From Osmia lignaria lignaria (taxonomy: Eukaryota > Arthropoda > Insecta > Hymenoptera > Megachilidae), in NCBI RefSeq assembly GCF_051020975.1, contig NW_027478162.1, positions 24,506,001-24,570,000 on the forward strand: DNA of 64,000 nucleotides, given 5' to 3'. The notes under the pieces were generated by a model that saw only the letters and a list, made by a program, of their open reading frames with translations, was not told the DNA's origin and searched no databases. Both the position numbers and the translations under genes were made by a program. The number at the start of each line of letters is the position of its first letter. The stretch's first letter is position 1. Of the stretch, positions 1 to 10,115 are shown piece after piece.

Positions 1-8
1 GTCCGTCA

Positions 9-35
9 GGCCCCTTCCCTTGAGATAAATCTGCA
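9..35 (+). repeat. Intra-monomer near-repeat, copy 1
   Basis: These 27 bases match 217-243 at 24 positions by direct comparison; the differences are C/T, C/T and A/C. The shared core is GGCCCCTT followed by TTGAGATAA and TCTGCA. The match extends weakly upstream through CCGT, with a 2-base gap. The pair recurs in each monomer, at spacings of 208 and 114 bp alternately. Confidence 0.85.
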
Positions 36-86
36 AATATCTCGGAAACGAAGCGAGCTATGGCAAAATGTTAAGAGACCTTTTTT

Positions 87-107
87 GTAGAGAATTAAGT
101 TTCCTAC
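87..107. repeat. Quasi-palindrome with GTAG and CTAC ends
   Basis: The left arm GTAGAGAA and right arm TTTCCTAC are inverted repeats with two adjacent mismatches around the loop TTAAG. In five copies of domain III the two mismatched bases have changed and the arms become perfect (see 48706-48726). In most other copies the imperfect form is kept. Confidence 0.8.
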
Positions 108-216
108 TTTCTATGTTCTATGATATTTTTTGATCAGATGCGTAGTTCTCGAGATATATCAAGATATTTAAAAGTTCCGAAGCCGCACCAACATAATAGA
201 GATCCAGAAACACCGT

Positions 217-243
217 GGCCCCTTTCTTTGAGATAACTCTGCA
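217..243 (+). repeat. Intra-monomer near-repeat, copy 2
   Basis: This is the partner of 9-35, 208 bp downstream and 24/27 identical. It suggests that the 322-bp monomer grew from a shorter ancestral unit, or carries an old internal duplication. The minus-strand translation shows the same echo (YLKGRGL and YLKERGH). Confidence 0.85.
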
Positions 244-250
244 CTAGTGC
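241..250. repeat. Perfect palindrome GCACTAGTGC in the 'CTAGTGC' monomer class
   Basis: This 10-bp self-complementary site contains ACTAGT (a SpeI site). Roughly half the monomers carry it. The other class reads GCACTATTGC and loses the symmetry. The change is linked to a nearby one (GAGCCGC versus GAGCTGC), so it marks two monomer lineages. Domains III and early IV are mostly the non-palindromic class. Confidence 0.85.
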
Positions 251-283
251 GAGCCGCAAATGCCACTTCCAGCTTAGCTGTGC

Positions 284-309
284 AGAAGAAGAACAACAAG
301 AAGAAGAAA
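284..309 (+). repeat. GAA/CAA trinucleotide-like tract in every monomer
   Basis: A run of GAA triplets is interrupted by CAACAA and ends in GAAGAAGAAA. It is purine-rich on the plus strand. Length is constant in nearly all copies, so it is not behaving as an expanding microsatellite; one copy (near 58883) has a one-base gain here. Recurrent single substitutions inside it (GAGGAAG, GAAGGAC, GAAAAAC) are markers of monomer subtypes. Confidence 0.85.
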
Positions 310-455
310 TATCTCGAAATATGTCCGTCAGGCCCCTTCCCTTGAGATAAATCTGCAAATATCTCGGAAACGAAGCGAGCTATGGCAAAATGTTAAGAGA
401 CCTTATTTGTAGAGAATTAAGTTTCCTACTTTTTATGTTCTATGATATTTTTTGA

Positions 456-1743
456 TCAGATGCGTAGTTCTCGAGATATATCAAGATATTTAAAAGTTCC
501 GAAGCTGCACCAACATAATAGAGATGCAGAAACACCGTGGCCCCTTTCTTTGAGATAACTCTGCACTATCGCGAGCTGCAAATGCCACTTCCAGCTTAGC
601 TGTGCAGAAGAAGAACAACAAGAAGAAGAAATATCTCGAAATATGTCCGTCAGGCCCCTTCCCTTGAGATATATCTGCAAATATCTCGGAAACGAAGCGA
701 GCTATGGCAAAATGTTAAGAGACCTTTTTTGTAGAGAATTATGTCTCCTACAAGTTATGTTCTATGATATTTTTTGATCAGAAGCGTAGTTTTCGAGATA
801 TATCGAGATATTTAAAAGTTCCGAAGCCGCACCAACATAATAGAGATACAGAAACACCGTGGCCCCTTTCTTTGAGATAACTCTGCACTAGTGCGGGCCG
901 CAAATGCCACTTCCAGCTTAGCTGTGCAGAAGAAGAACAACGAGAAGAAGAAATATCTCGAAATATGTCCGTCAGGCCCCTTCCCTTGAGATAAATCTGC
1001 AAATATCTCGGAAACGAAGCGAGCTATGGCAAAATGTTAAGAGACCTTATTTGTAGAGAATTAAGTTTCCTACTTTTTATGTTCTATGATATTTTTGGAT
1101 CAGATGCGTAGTTCTCGAGATATATCAAGATATTTAAAAGTTCCGAAGCCGCACCAACATAATAGAGATACAGAAACACCGTGGCCCCTTTCTTTGAGAT
1201 AACTCTGCACTAGTGCGAGCCAGAAATGCCACTTCCAGCTTAGCTGTGCAGAAGAAGAACAACAAGAAGAAGAAATATCTCGAAATATGTCCGTCAGGCC
1301 CCTTCCCTTGAGATAAATCTGCAAATATCTCGGAAACGAAGCGAGCTATGGCAAAATATTAAGAGACCTTTTTTGTAGAGAATTAAGTTTCCTACTTTTT
1401 ATGTTCTATGATATTTTTTGATCAGATGCGTAGTTCTCGAGATATATCAAGATATTTAAAAGTTCCGAAGCCGCACCAACATAATAGAGATACAGAAACA
1501 CCGTGGCCCCTTTCTTTCAGATAACTCTGCACTATTGCGAGCTGGAAATGCCACTTCCAGTTTAGCTGTGCAGAAGAAGAACAACAAGAAGAAGAAATAT
1601 CTCGAAATATGTCCGTCAGGCCCCTTCCCTTGAGATATATCTGCAAATATCTCGGAAACGAAGCGAGCTATGGCAAAATGTTAAGAGACCTTTTTTGTAG
1701 AGAATTATGTCTCCTACAAGTTATGTTCTATGATATTTTTTGA
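456..1743. repeat. Four-monomer block, first copy (1,288 bp)
   Basis: Four monomers with distinctive markers occur in the order: GATGCAGAAA with CTATCGCGAG; GCGGGCCGC with ACGAGAAG; GCGAGCCAGAAATG; and TTTCAGATAA with GAGCTGGAAATG. The same four in the same order are at 7218-8505, exactly 21 monomers (6,762 bp) away. Even the private TTTTTGGATCAG variant of the third copy is shared (near 1090 and 7852). Confidence 0.88.
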
Positions 1744-3031
1744 TCAGAAGCGTAGTTTTCGAGATATATCGAGATATTTAAAAGTTCCGAAGCCGCACCA
1801 ACATAATAGAGATACAGAAACACCGTGGACCCTTTCTTTGAGATAACTCTGCACTATTGCGAGCTGCAAATGCCACTTCCAGCTTAGCTGTGCAGAAGAA
1901 GAACAACAAGAAGAAGAAATATCTCGAAATATGTCCGTCAGGCCCCTTCCCTTGAGATAAATCTGCAAATATCTCCGAAACGAAGCGAGCTATGGCAAAA
2001 TGTTAAGAGACCTTTGTTGTAGAGAATTAAGTTTCGTACTTTTTATGTTCTATGATATTTTTTGATCAGATGCGTAGTTCTCGAGATATATCAAGATATT
2101 TAAAAGTTCCGAAGCCGCACCAACATAATAGAGATACAGAAACACCGGGGCCCCTTTCTTTGAGATAACTCTGCACTATTGCGAGCTGGAAATGCCACTT
2201 CCAGTTTAGCTGTGCAGAAGAAGAACAACAAGAAGAAGAAATATCTCGAAATATGTCCGTCAGGCCCCTTCCCTTGAGATATATCTGCAAATATCTCGGA
2301 AACGAAACGAGCTATGGCAAAATGTTAAGAGACCTTTTTTGTAGAGAATTATGTTTCCTACAATTTATGTTCTATGATATTTTTTGATCAGAAGCGTAGT
2401 TTTCGAGATATATCGAGATATTTAAAAGTTCCGAAGCCGCACCAACATAATAGAGATCCAGAAACACCGTGGCCCCTTTCTTTGAGATAACTCTGCACTA
2501 GTGCGAGCCGCAAATGCCACTTCCAGCTTAGCTGTGCAGAAGAAGAACAACAAGAAGAAGAAATATCTCGAAATATGTCCGTCAGGCCCCTTCCCTTGAG
2601 ATAAATCTGCAAATATCTCGGAAACGAAGCGAGCTATGGCAAAATGTTAAGAGACCTTTTTTGTAGAGAATTAAGTTTCCTACTTTCTATGTTCTATGAT
2701 ATTTTTTGATCAGATGCGTACTTCTCGAGATATATCAAGATATTTAAAAGTTCCGAAGCCGCACCAACATAATAGAGATACAGAAACATCGTGGCCCCTT
2801 TCTTTGAGATAGCTCTGCACTATTGCGAGCTGCAAATGCCACTTCCAGCTTAGCTGTGCAGAAGAAGAACAACAAGAAGAAGATATATCTCGAAATATGT
2901 CCGTCAGGCCCCTTCCCTTGAGATAAATCTGCAAATATCTCGGAAACGAAGCGAGCTATGGCAAAATGTTAAGAGACCTTATTTGTAGAGAATTAAGTTT
3001 CCTACTTTTTATGTTCTATGATATTTTTTGA

Positions 3032-4641
3032 TCAGAAGCGTAGTTTTCGAGATATATCGAGATATTTAAAAGTTCCGAAGCCGCACCAACATAATAGAGA
3101 TACAGAAACACCGTGGCCCCTTTCTTTGAGATAACACTGCACTATTGCGAGCTGCAAATGCCACTTCCAGCTTAGCTGTGCAGAAGAAGAACAACAAGAA
3201 GAAGAAATATCTCGAAATATGTCCGTCAGGCCCCTTCCCTTGAGATAAATCTGCATATATCTCGGAAACGAAGCGAGCTATGGCAAAATGTTAAGAGACC
3301 TTTTTTGTAGAGAATTAAGTTTTCTACTTTTTATGTTCTATGATATTTTTTGATCAGATGCGTAGTTCTCGAGATATATCAGGATATTTAAAAGTTCCGA
3401 AGCTGCACCAACATAATAGAGATGCAGAAACACCGTGGCCCCTTTCTTTGAGATAACTCTGCACTATTGCGAGCTGCAAATGCCACTTCGAGCTTAGCTG
3501 TGCAGAAGAAGAACAACAAGAAGAAGAAATATCTCGAAATATGTCCGTCAGGCCCCTTCCCTTGAGATATATCTGCAAATATCTCGGAAACGAAGCGAGC
3601 TATGGCAAAATGTTAAGAGACCTTATTTGTAGAGAATTAAGTTTCCTACTTTTTATGTTCTATGATATTTTTTGATCAGATGCGTAGTTCTCGAGATATA
3701 TCAGGATATTTAAAAGTTCCGAAGCCGCACCAACATAATAGAGATACAGAAACACCGTGGCCCCTTTCTTTGAGATAACTCTGCACTAGTGCGAGCCAGA
3801 AATGCCACTTCCAGCTTAGCTGTGCAGAAGAAGAACAACAAGAAGAAGAAATATCTCGAAATATGTCCGTCAGGCCCCTTCCCTTGAGATAAATCTGCAA
3901 ATATCTCGGAAACGAAGCGAGCTATGGCAAAATATTAAGAGACCTTTTTTGTAGAGAATTAAGTTTCCTACTTTTTATGTTCTATGATATTTTTTGATCA
4001 GATGCGTAGTTCTCGAGATATATCAAGATATTTAAAAGTTCCGAAGCCGCACCAACATAATAGAGATACAGAAACACCGTGGCCCCTTTCTTTCAGATAA
4101 CTCTGCACTATTGCGAGCTGGAAATGCCACTTCCAGTTTAGCTGTGCAGAAGAAGAACAACAAGAAGAAGAAATATCTCGAAATATGTCCGTCAGGCCCC
4201 TTCCCTTGAGATATATCTGCAAATATCTCGGAAACGAAACGAGCTATGGCAAAATGTTAAGAGACCTTTTTTGTAGAGAATTATGTTTCGTACTTTTTAT
4301 GTTGTATGATATTTTTTGATCAGATGCGTAGTTCTCGAGATATATCAAGATATTTAAAAGTTCCGAAGCCGCACCAACATAATAGAGATACAGAAACACC
4401 GTGGCCCCTTTCTTTGAGATAACTCTGCACTATTGCGAGCTGGAAATGCCACTTCCAGTTTAGCTGTGCAGAAGAAGAACAACAAGAAAAAGAAATATCT
4501 CGAAATATGTCCGTCAGGCCCCTTCCCTTGAGATATATTTGCAAATATCTCGGAAACGAAACGAGCTATGGCAAAATGTTAAGAGACCTTTTTTGTAGAG
4601 AATTATGTTTCCTACAATTTATGTTCTATGATATTTTTTGA
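3032..4641. repeat. Five-monomer higher-order repeat (1,610 bp)
   Basis: Five monomers occur in the order: GATAACACTGCAC; TATCAGGATATTT with GATGCAGAAA; GCGAGCCAG with TATCAGG; TTTCAGATAA with GAGCTGG; and GAAAAAGAAAT with GTTGTATG upstream. The block is followed directly by a second version at 4642. Confidence 0.88.
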
Positions 4642-6573
4642 TCAGAAGCGTAGTTTTCGAGATATATCGAGATATTTAAAAGTTCCGAAGCCGCACCAAC
4701 ATAATAGAGATACAGAAACACCGTGGCCCCTTTCTTTGAGATAACACTGCACTATTGCGAGCTGCAAATGCCACTTCCAGCTTAGCTGTGCAGAAGAAGA
4801 ACAACAAGAAGAAGAAATATCTCGAAATATGTCCGTCAGGCCCCTTCCCTTGAGATAAATCTGCATATATCTCGGAAACGAAGCGAGCTATGGCAAAATG
4901 TTAAGAGACCTTTTTTGTAGAGAATTAAGTTTTCTACTTTTTATGTTCTATGATATTTTTTGATCAGATGCGTAGTTCTCGAGATATATCAGGATATTTA
5001 AAAGTTCCGAAGCTGCACCAACATAATAGAGATGCAGAAACACCGTGGCCCCTTTCTTTGAGATAACTCTGCACTATTGCGAGCTGCAAATGCCACTTCC
5101 AGCTTAGCTGTGCAGAAGAAGAACAACAAGAAGAAGAAATATCTCGAAATATGTCCGTCAGGCCCCTTCCCTTGAGATATATCTGCAAATATCTCGGAAA
5201 CGAAGCGAGCTATGGCAAAATGTTAAGAGACCTTTTTTGTAGAGAATTATGTCTCCTACAAGTTATGTTCTATGATATTTTTTGATCAGAAGCGTAGTTT
5301 TCGAGATATATCGAGATATTTAAAAGTTCCGAAGCCGCACCAACATAATAGAGATACAGAAACACCGTGGCCCCTTTCTTTGAGATAACTCTGCACTAGT
5401 GCGGGCCGCAAATGCCACTTCCAGCTTAGCTGTGCAGAAGAAGAACAACGAGAAGAAGAAATATCTCGAAATATGTCCGTCAGGCCCCATCCCTTGAGAT
5501 AAATCTGCAAATATCTCGGAAACGAAGCGAGCTATGGCAAAATGTTAAGAGACCTTATTTGTAGAGAATTAAGTTTCCTACTTTTTATGTTCTATGATAT
5601 TTTTTGATCAGATGCGTAGTTCTCGAGATATATCAGGATATTTAAAAGTTCCGAAGCCGCACCAACATAATAGAGATACAGAAACACCGTGGCCCCTTTC
5701 TTTGAGATAACTCTGCACTAGTGCGAGCCAGAAATGCCACTTCCAGCTTAGCTGTGCAGAAGAAGAACAACAAGAAGAAGAAATATCTCGAAATATGTCC
5801 GTCAGGCCCCTTCCCTTGAGATAAATCTGCAAATATCTCGGAAACGAAGCGAGCTATGGCAAAATATTAAGAGACCTTTTTTGTAGAGAATTAAGTTTCC
5901 TACTTTTTATGTTCTATGATATTTTTTGATCAGATGCGTAGTTCTCGAGATATATCAAGATATTTAAAAGTTCCGAAGCCGCACCAACATAATAGAGATA
6001 CAGAAACACCGTGGCCCCTTTCTTTCAGATAACTCTGCACTATTGCGAGCTGGAAATGCCACTTCCAGTTTAGCTGTGCAGAAGAAGAACAACAAGAAGA
6101 AGAAATATCTCGAAATATGTCCGTCAGGCCCCTTCCCTTGAGATATATCTGCAAATATCTCGGAAACGAAACGAGCTATGGCAAAATGTTAAGAGACCTT
6201 TTTTGTAGAGAATTATGTTTCGTACTTTTTATGTTGTATGATATTTTTTGATCAGATGCGTAGTTCTCGAGATATATCAAGATATTTAAAAGTTCCGAAG
6301 CCGCACCAACATAATAGAGATACAGAAACACCGTGGCCCCTTTCTTTGAGATAACTCTGCACTATTGCGAGCTGGAAATGCCACTTCCAGTTTAGCTGTG
6401 CAGAAGAAGAACAACAAGAAAAAGAAATATCTCGAAATATGTCCGTCAGGCCCCTTCCCTTGAGATATATTTGCAAATATCTCGGAAACGAAACGAGCTA
6501 TGGCAAAATGTTAAGAGACCTTTTTTGTAGAGAATTATGTTTCCTACAATTTATGTTCTATGATATTTTTTGA
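4642..6573. repeat. Six-monomer version of the preceding higher-order repeat (1,932 bp)
   Basis: The same five monomers as at 3032-4641 recur in the same order, with one extra GCGGGCCGC-type monomer (ORF-phase unit at 5286) inserted after the second. That extra unit resembles the ones at 778 and 7540. A gain or loss of exactly one monomer is expected from out-of-register exchange. Confidence 0.85.
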
Positions 6574-7217
6574 TCAGAAGCGTAGTTTTCGAGATATATC
6601 GAGATATTTAAAAGTTCCGAAGCCGCACCAACATAATAGAGATCCAGAAACACCGTGGCCCCTTTCTTTGAGATAACTCTGCACTAGTGCGAGCCGCAAA
6701 TGCCACTTCCAGCTTAGCTGTGCAGAAGAAGAACAACAAGAAGAAGAAATATCTCGAAATATGTCCGTCAGGCCCCTTCCCTTGAGATATATCTGCAAAT
6801 ATCTCGGAAACGAAACGAGCTATGGCAAAATGTTAAGAGACCTTTTTTGTAGAGAATTATGTTTCCTACAATTTATGTTCTATGATATTTTTTGATGAGA
6901 AGCGTAGTTTTCGAGATATATCGAGATATTTAAAAGTTCCGAAGCCGCACCAACATAATAGAGATCCAGAAACACCGTGGCCCCTTTCTTTGAGATAACT
7001 CTGCACTAGTGCGAGCCGCAAATGCCACTTCCAGCTTAGCTGTGCAGAAGAAGAACAACAAGAAGAAGAAATATCTCGAAATATGTCCGTCAGGCCCCTT
7101 CCCTTGAGATAAATCTGCAAATATCTCGGAAACGAAGCGAGCTATGGCAAAATGTTAAGAGACCTTATTTGTAGAGAATTAAGTTTCCTACTTTTTATGT
7201 TCTATGATATTTTTTGA
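6574..7217. repeat. Tandem duplication of one monomer
   Basis: Two successive copies share GATCCAGAAAC, GCGAGCCGC and the 'TTTTCG' middle. They differ at single sites, notably TTTGATGAGAAG (near 6891) in the second copy in place of TTTGATCAGAAG, which removes the usual TGATCA. Confidence 0.75.
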
Positions 7218-8505
7218 TCAGATGCGTAGTTCTCGAGATATATCAAGATATTTAAAAGTTCCGAAGCTGCACCAACATAATAGAGATGCAGAAACACCGT
7301 GGCCCCTTTCTTTGAGATAACTCTGCACTATCGCGAGCTGCAAATGCCACTTCCAGCTTAGCTGTGCAGAAGAAGAACAACAAGAAGAAGAAATATCTCG
7401 AAATATGTCCGTCAGGCCCCTTCCCTTGAGATATATCTGCAAATATCTCGGAAACGAAGCAAGCTATGGCAAAATGTTAAGAGACCTTTTTTGTAGAGAA
7501 TTATGTCTCCTACAAGTTATGTTCTATGATATTTTTTGATCAGAAGCGTAGTTTTCGAGATATATCGAGATATTTAAAAGTTCCGAAGCCGCACCAACAT
7601 AATAGAGATACAGAAACACCGTGGCCCCTTTCATTGAGATAACTCTGCACTAGTGCGGGCCGCAAATGCCACTTCCAGCTTAGCTGTGCAGAAGAAGAAC
7701 AACGAGAAGAAGAAATATCTCGAAATATGTCCGTCAGGCCCCTTCCCTTGAGATAAATCTGCAAATATCTCGGAAACGAAGCGAGCTATGGCAAAATGTT
7801 AAGAGACCTTATTTGTAGAGAATTAAGTTTCCTACTTTTTATGTTCTATGATATTTTTGGATCAGATGCGTAGTTCTCGAGATATATCAAGATATTTAAA
7901 AGTTCCGAAGCCGCACCAACATAATAGAGATACAGAAACACCGTGGCCCCTTTCTTTGAGATATCTCTGCACTAGTGCGAGCCAGAAATGCCACTTCCAG
8001 CTTAGCTGTGCAGAAGAAGAACAACAAGAAGAAGAAATATCTCGAAATATGTCCGTCAGGCCCCTTCCCTTGAGATAAATCTGCAAATATCTCGGAAACG
8101 AAGCGAGCTATGGCAAAATATTAAGAGACCTTTTTTGTAGAGAATTAAGTTTCCTACTTTTTATGTTCTATGATATTTTTTGATCAGATGCGTAGTTCTC
8201 GAGATATATCAAGATATTTAAAAGTTCCGAAGCCGCACCAACATAATAGAGATACAGAAACACCGTGGCCCCTTTCTTTCAGATAACTCTGCACTATTGC
8301 GAGCTGGAAATGCCACTTCCAGTTTAGCTGTGCAGAAGAAGAACAACAAGAAGAAGAAATATCTCGAAATATGTCCGTCAGGCCCCTTCCCTTGAGATAT
8401 ATCTGCAAATATCTCGGAAACGAAGCGAGCTATGGCAAAATGTTAAGAGACCTTTTTTGTAGGGAATTAAGTTTTCTAGAATTTATCTTCTATGATATTT
8501 TTTGA
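7218..8505. repeat. Four-monomer block, second copy (1,288 bp)
   Basis: Matches 456-1743 monomer for monomer, including rare markers. A few private changes are visible, such as TTTCATTGAG near 7629 and GAAGCAAGC near 7456, so the copies have begun to diverge. Confidence 0.88.
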
Positions 8506-10115
8506 TCAGAAGCGTAGTTTTCGAGATATATCGAGATATTTAAAAGTTCCGAAGCCGCACCAACATAATAGAGATACAGAAACACCGTTGCCCCTTTCTT
8601 TGAGATAACTCTGCACTAGTGCGAGCCGCAAAAGCCACTTCCAGCTTAGCTGTGCAGAAGAACAACAACAAGAAGTAGAAATATCTCGAAATATGTCCGT
8701 CAGGCCCCTTCCCTCGAGATAAATCTGCAAATATCTCGGAAAAGAAGCGAGCTATGGCAAAATGTTAAGAGACCTTTTTTGTAGAGAATTAAGTTTCCTA
8801 GTTTTTATGTTCTATGATATTTTTTGATCAGATGCGTAGTTCTCGAGATATATCAAGATATTTAAAAGTTCCGAAGCCGTACCAACATAATAGAGATACA
8901 GCAACACCGTGGCCCCTTTCTTTCAGCTAACTCTGCGCTATTGCGAGCTGGAAACGCCACTTCCAGTTTAGCTGTGCAGAAGAAGAACAACAAGAAGAAG
9001 AAATATCTCGAAATATGTCCGTCAGGCCCCTTCCCTTGAGATAAATCTGCAAATATCTCGGAAACGAAGCGAGCTATGGCAAAATGTTAAGAGACCTTCT
9101 TTGTAGAGAATTAAGTTTCCTACTTTCTATGTTCTATGATATTTTTTGATCAGATGCGTACTTCTCGAGATATATCAAGATATTTAAAAGTTCCGAAGCC
9201 GCACCAACATAATAGAGATACAGAAACACCGTGGCCCCTTTCTTTGAGATAACTCTGCACTAGTGCGAGCCGCAAATGCCACTTCCAGCTTAGCTGTGCA
9301 GAAGAAGAACAACAAGAAGAAGAAATATCTCGAAATATGTCCGTCAGGCCCCTTCCCTTGAGATAAATCAGCAAATATCTCGGAAACAAAGCGAGCTATG
9401 GCAAAATGTTAAGAGACCTTTGTTGTAGAGAATTAAGTTTCGTACTTTTTATGTTCTATGATATTTTTTGATCAGATGCGTAGTTCTCGAGATATATCAA
9501 GATATTTAAAAGTTCCGAAGCCGCACCAGCATAATAGAGATACAGAAACACCGTGGCCCCTTTCTTTGAGATAACTCTGCACTATTGCGAGCTGGAAATG
9601 CCACTTCCAGTTTAGCTGTGCAGAAGAAGAACAACAAGAAGAAGAAATATCTCGAAATATGTCCGTCAGGCCCCTTCCCTTGAGATAAATCAGCAAATAT
9701 CTCGGAAACGAAGCGAGCTATGGCATAATGTTAAGAGACCTTTTTTGTAGAGAATTAAGTTTCCTACTTTTTATGTTCTATGATATTTTTTGATCAGATG
9801 CGTAGTTCTCGAGATATATCAAGATATTTAAAAGTTCCGAAGCCGCACCAACATAATAGAGATACAGAAACACCGTGGCCCCTTTCTTTGAGATAACTCT
9901 GCACTAGTGCGAGCCGCAAATGCCACTTCCAGCTTAGCTGTGCAGAAGAAGAACAACAAGAAGAAGAAATATCTCGAAATATGTCCGTCAGGCCCCTTCC
10001 CTTGAGATAAATCTGCAAATATCTCGGAAACGAAGCGGGCTATGGCAAAATGTTAAGAGACCTTTTTTGTAGAGAATTAAGTTTCCTACTTTTTATGTTC
10101 TATGATATTTTTTGA

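Larger units (their letters stand above)
35..316. repeat. Four ATATCTCG-like decamers arranged as inverted pairs
   Basis: AAATATCTCG occurs at 35-44 and 307-316 on the plus strand. Its reverse complement appears as two adjacent decamers at 150-159 (CGAGATATAT, one mismatch) and 160-169 (CAAGATATTT here; exact CGAGATATTT in the 'TTTTCG' monomer class, for example 790-813). Pairing 35-44 with 160-169, or 150-169 with 307-316, could form hairpins in single-stranded DNA or RNA. Function is unknown; dyads of this kind are common in satellites. Confidence 0.75.
1..322. repeat. Reference satellite monomer (first complete copy)
   Basis: This copy serves as the map for the rest. It has 62 G and 68 C in 322 bases (40% GC). 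Bases 61-180 are AT-rich (36 of 120 are G or C). Bases 181-300 are nearer 50% GC. In order: near-repeat copy 1 (9-35), ATATCTCG motif (35-44), GCGAGCTATGGC (53-64), T6 run (81-86), quasi-palindrome (87-107), second T6 (126-131), TGATCA (131-136), CTCGAG (148-153), inverted ATATCTCG motifs (150-169), near-repeat copy 2 (217-243), palindrome GCACTAGTGC (241-250), GAA/CAA tract (284-309), and a last ATATCTCG motif (307-316). The length is close to two insect-type nucleosome repeats, which is suggestive only. Confidence 0.95.
1..9660. repeat. Array domain I: mixed monomers with 4-6-monomer repeats
   Basis: Thirty monomers with high type diversity. They include copies with GCGGGCCGC, with GCGAGCCAG, with the pair GAGCTGGAAATG and CCAGTTTAGC, and with TATCAGGATATTT. 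Types recur in ordered blocks (see the repeats at 456, 3032, 4642 and 7218). No indel alters the 322-bp register in this domain. The copy at about 8812-9133 is one of the most diverged, with substitutions such as CAGCTAACTCTGCGC near 8924-8938. Confidence 0.8.

Noticed and set aside
87..107. Bacterial-type terminator (palindrome next to a T run)
   Set aside because: The T6 run precedes the palindrome on the plus strand, the stem is AT-rich and usually imperfect, and there is no gene to terminate.
148..165. CENP-B box
   Set aside because: The closest stretch (TTCG then A five bases on, in the 'TTTTCG' class) lacks the CGGG part of the motif, and the copy on the other strand near 41-56 also fails at essential positions.
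170..190. RNA polymerase III B box (tRNA/SINE-derived monomer)
   Set aside because: GTTCCGAAGCC resembles a B box only if a base is inserted, and no A box at suitable spacing or tRNA-like fold was seen.
284..309. Expandable GAA microsatellite
   Set aside because: The tract has the same length in nearly all 199 copies and is interrupted by CAACAA, so there is no sign of repeat-number instability.
134..358. 74-residue minus-strand ORF in each monomer as a tandem gene family
   Set aside because: It begins with TTG, has no ATG, changes frame between copies, is broken in several monomers and shows no recognisable domain. Open frames of this size recur simply because the satellite recurs.
7848..8078. 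76-residue plus-strand ORF starting with ATG (also near 33929, 34573 and 63548)
   Set aside because: In most copies it stops after about 38 codons at GAGATAACTC. The long form appears only where that TAA is mutated (GAGATATCTC or GAGATTACTC), so it is chance read-through of a repeat.
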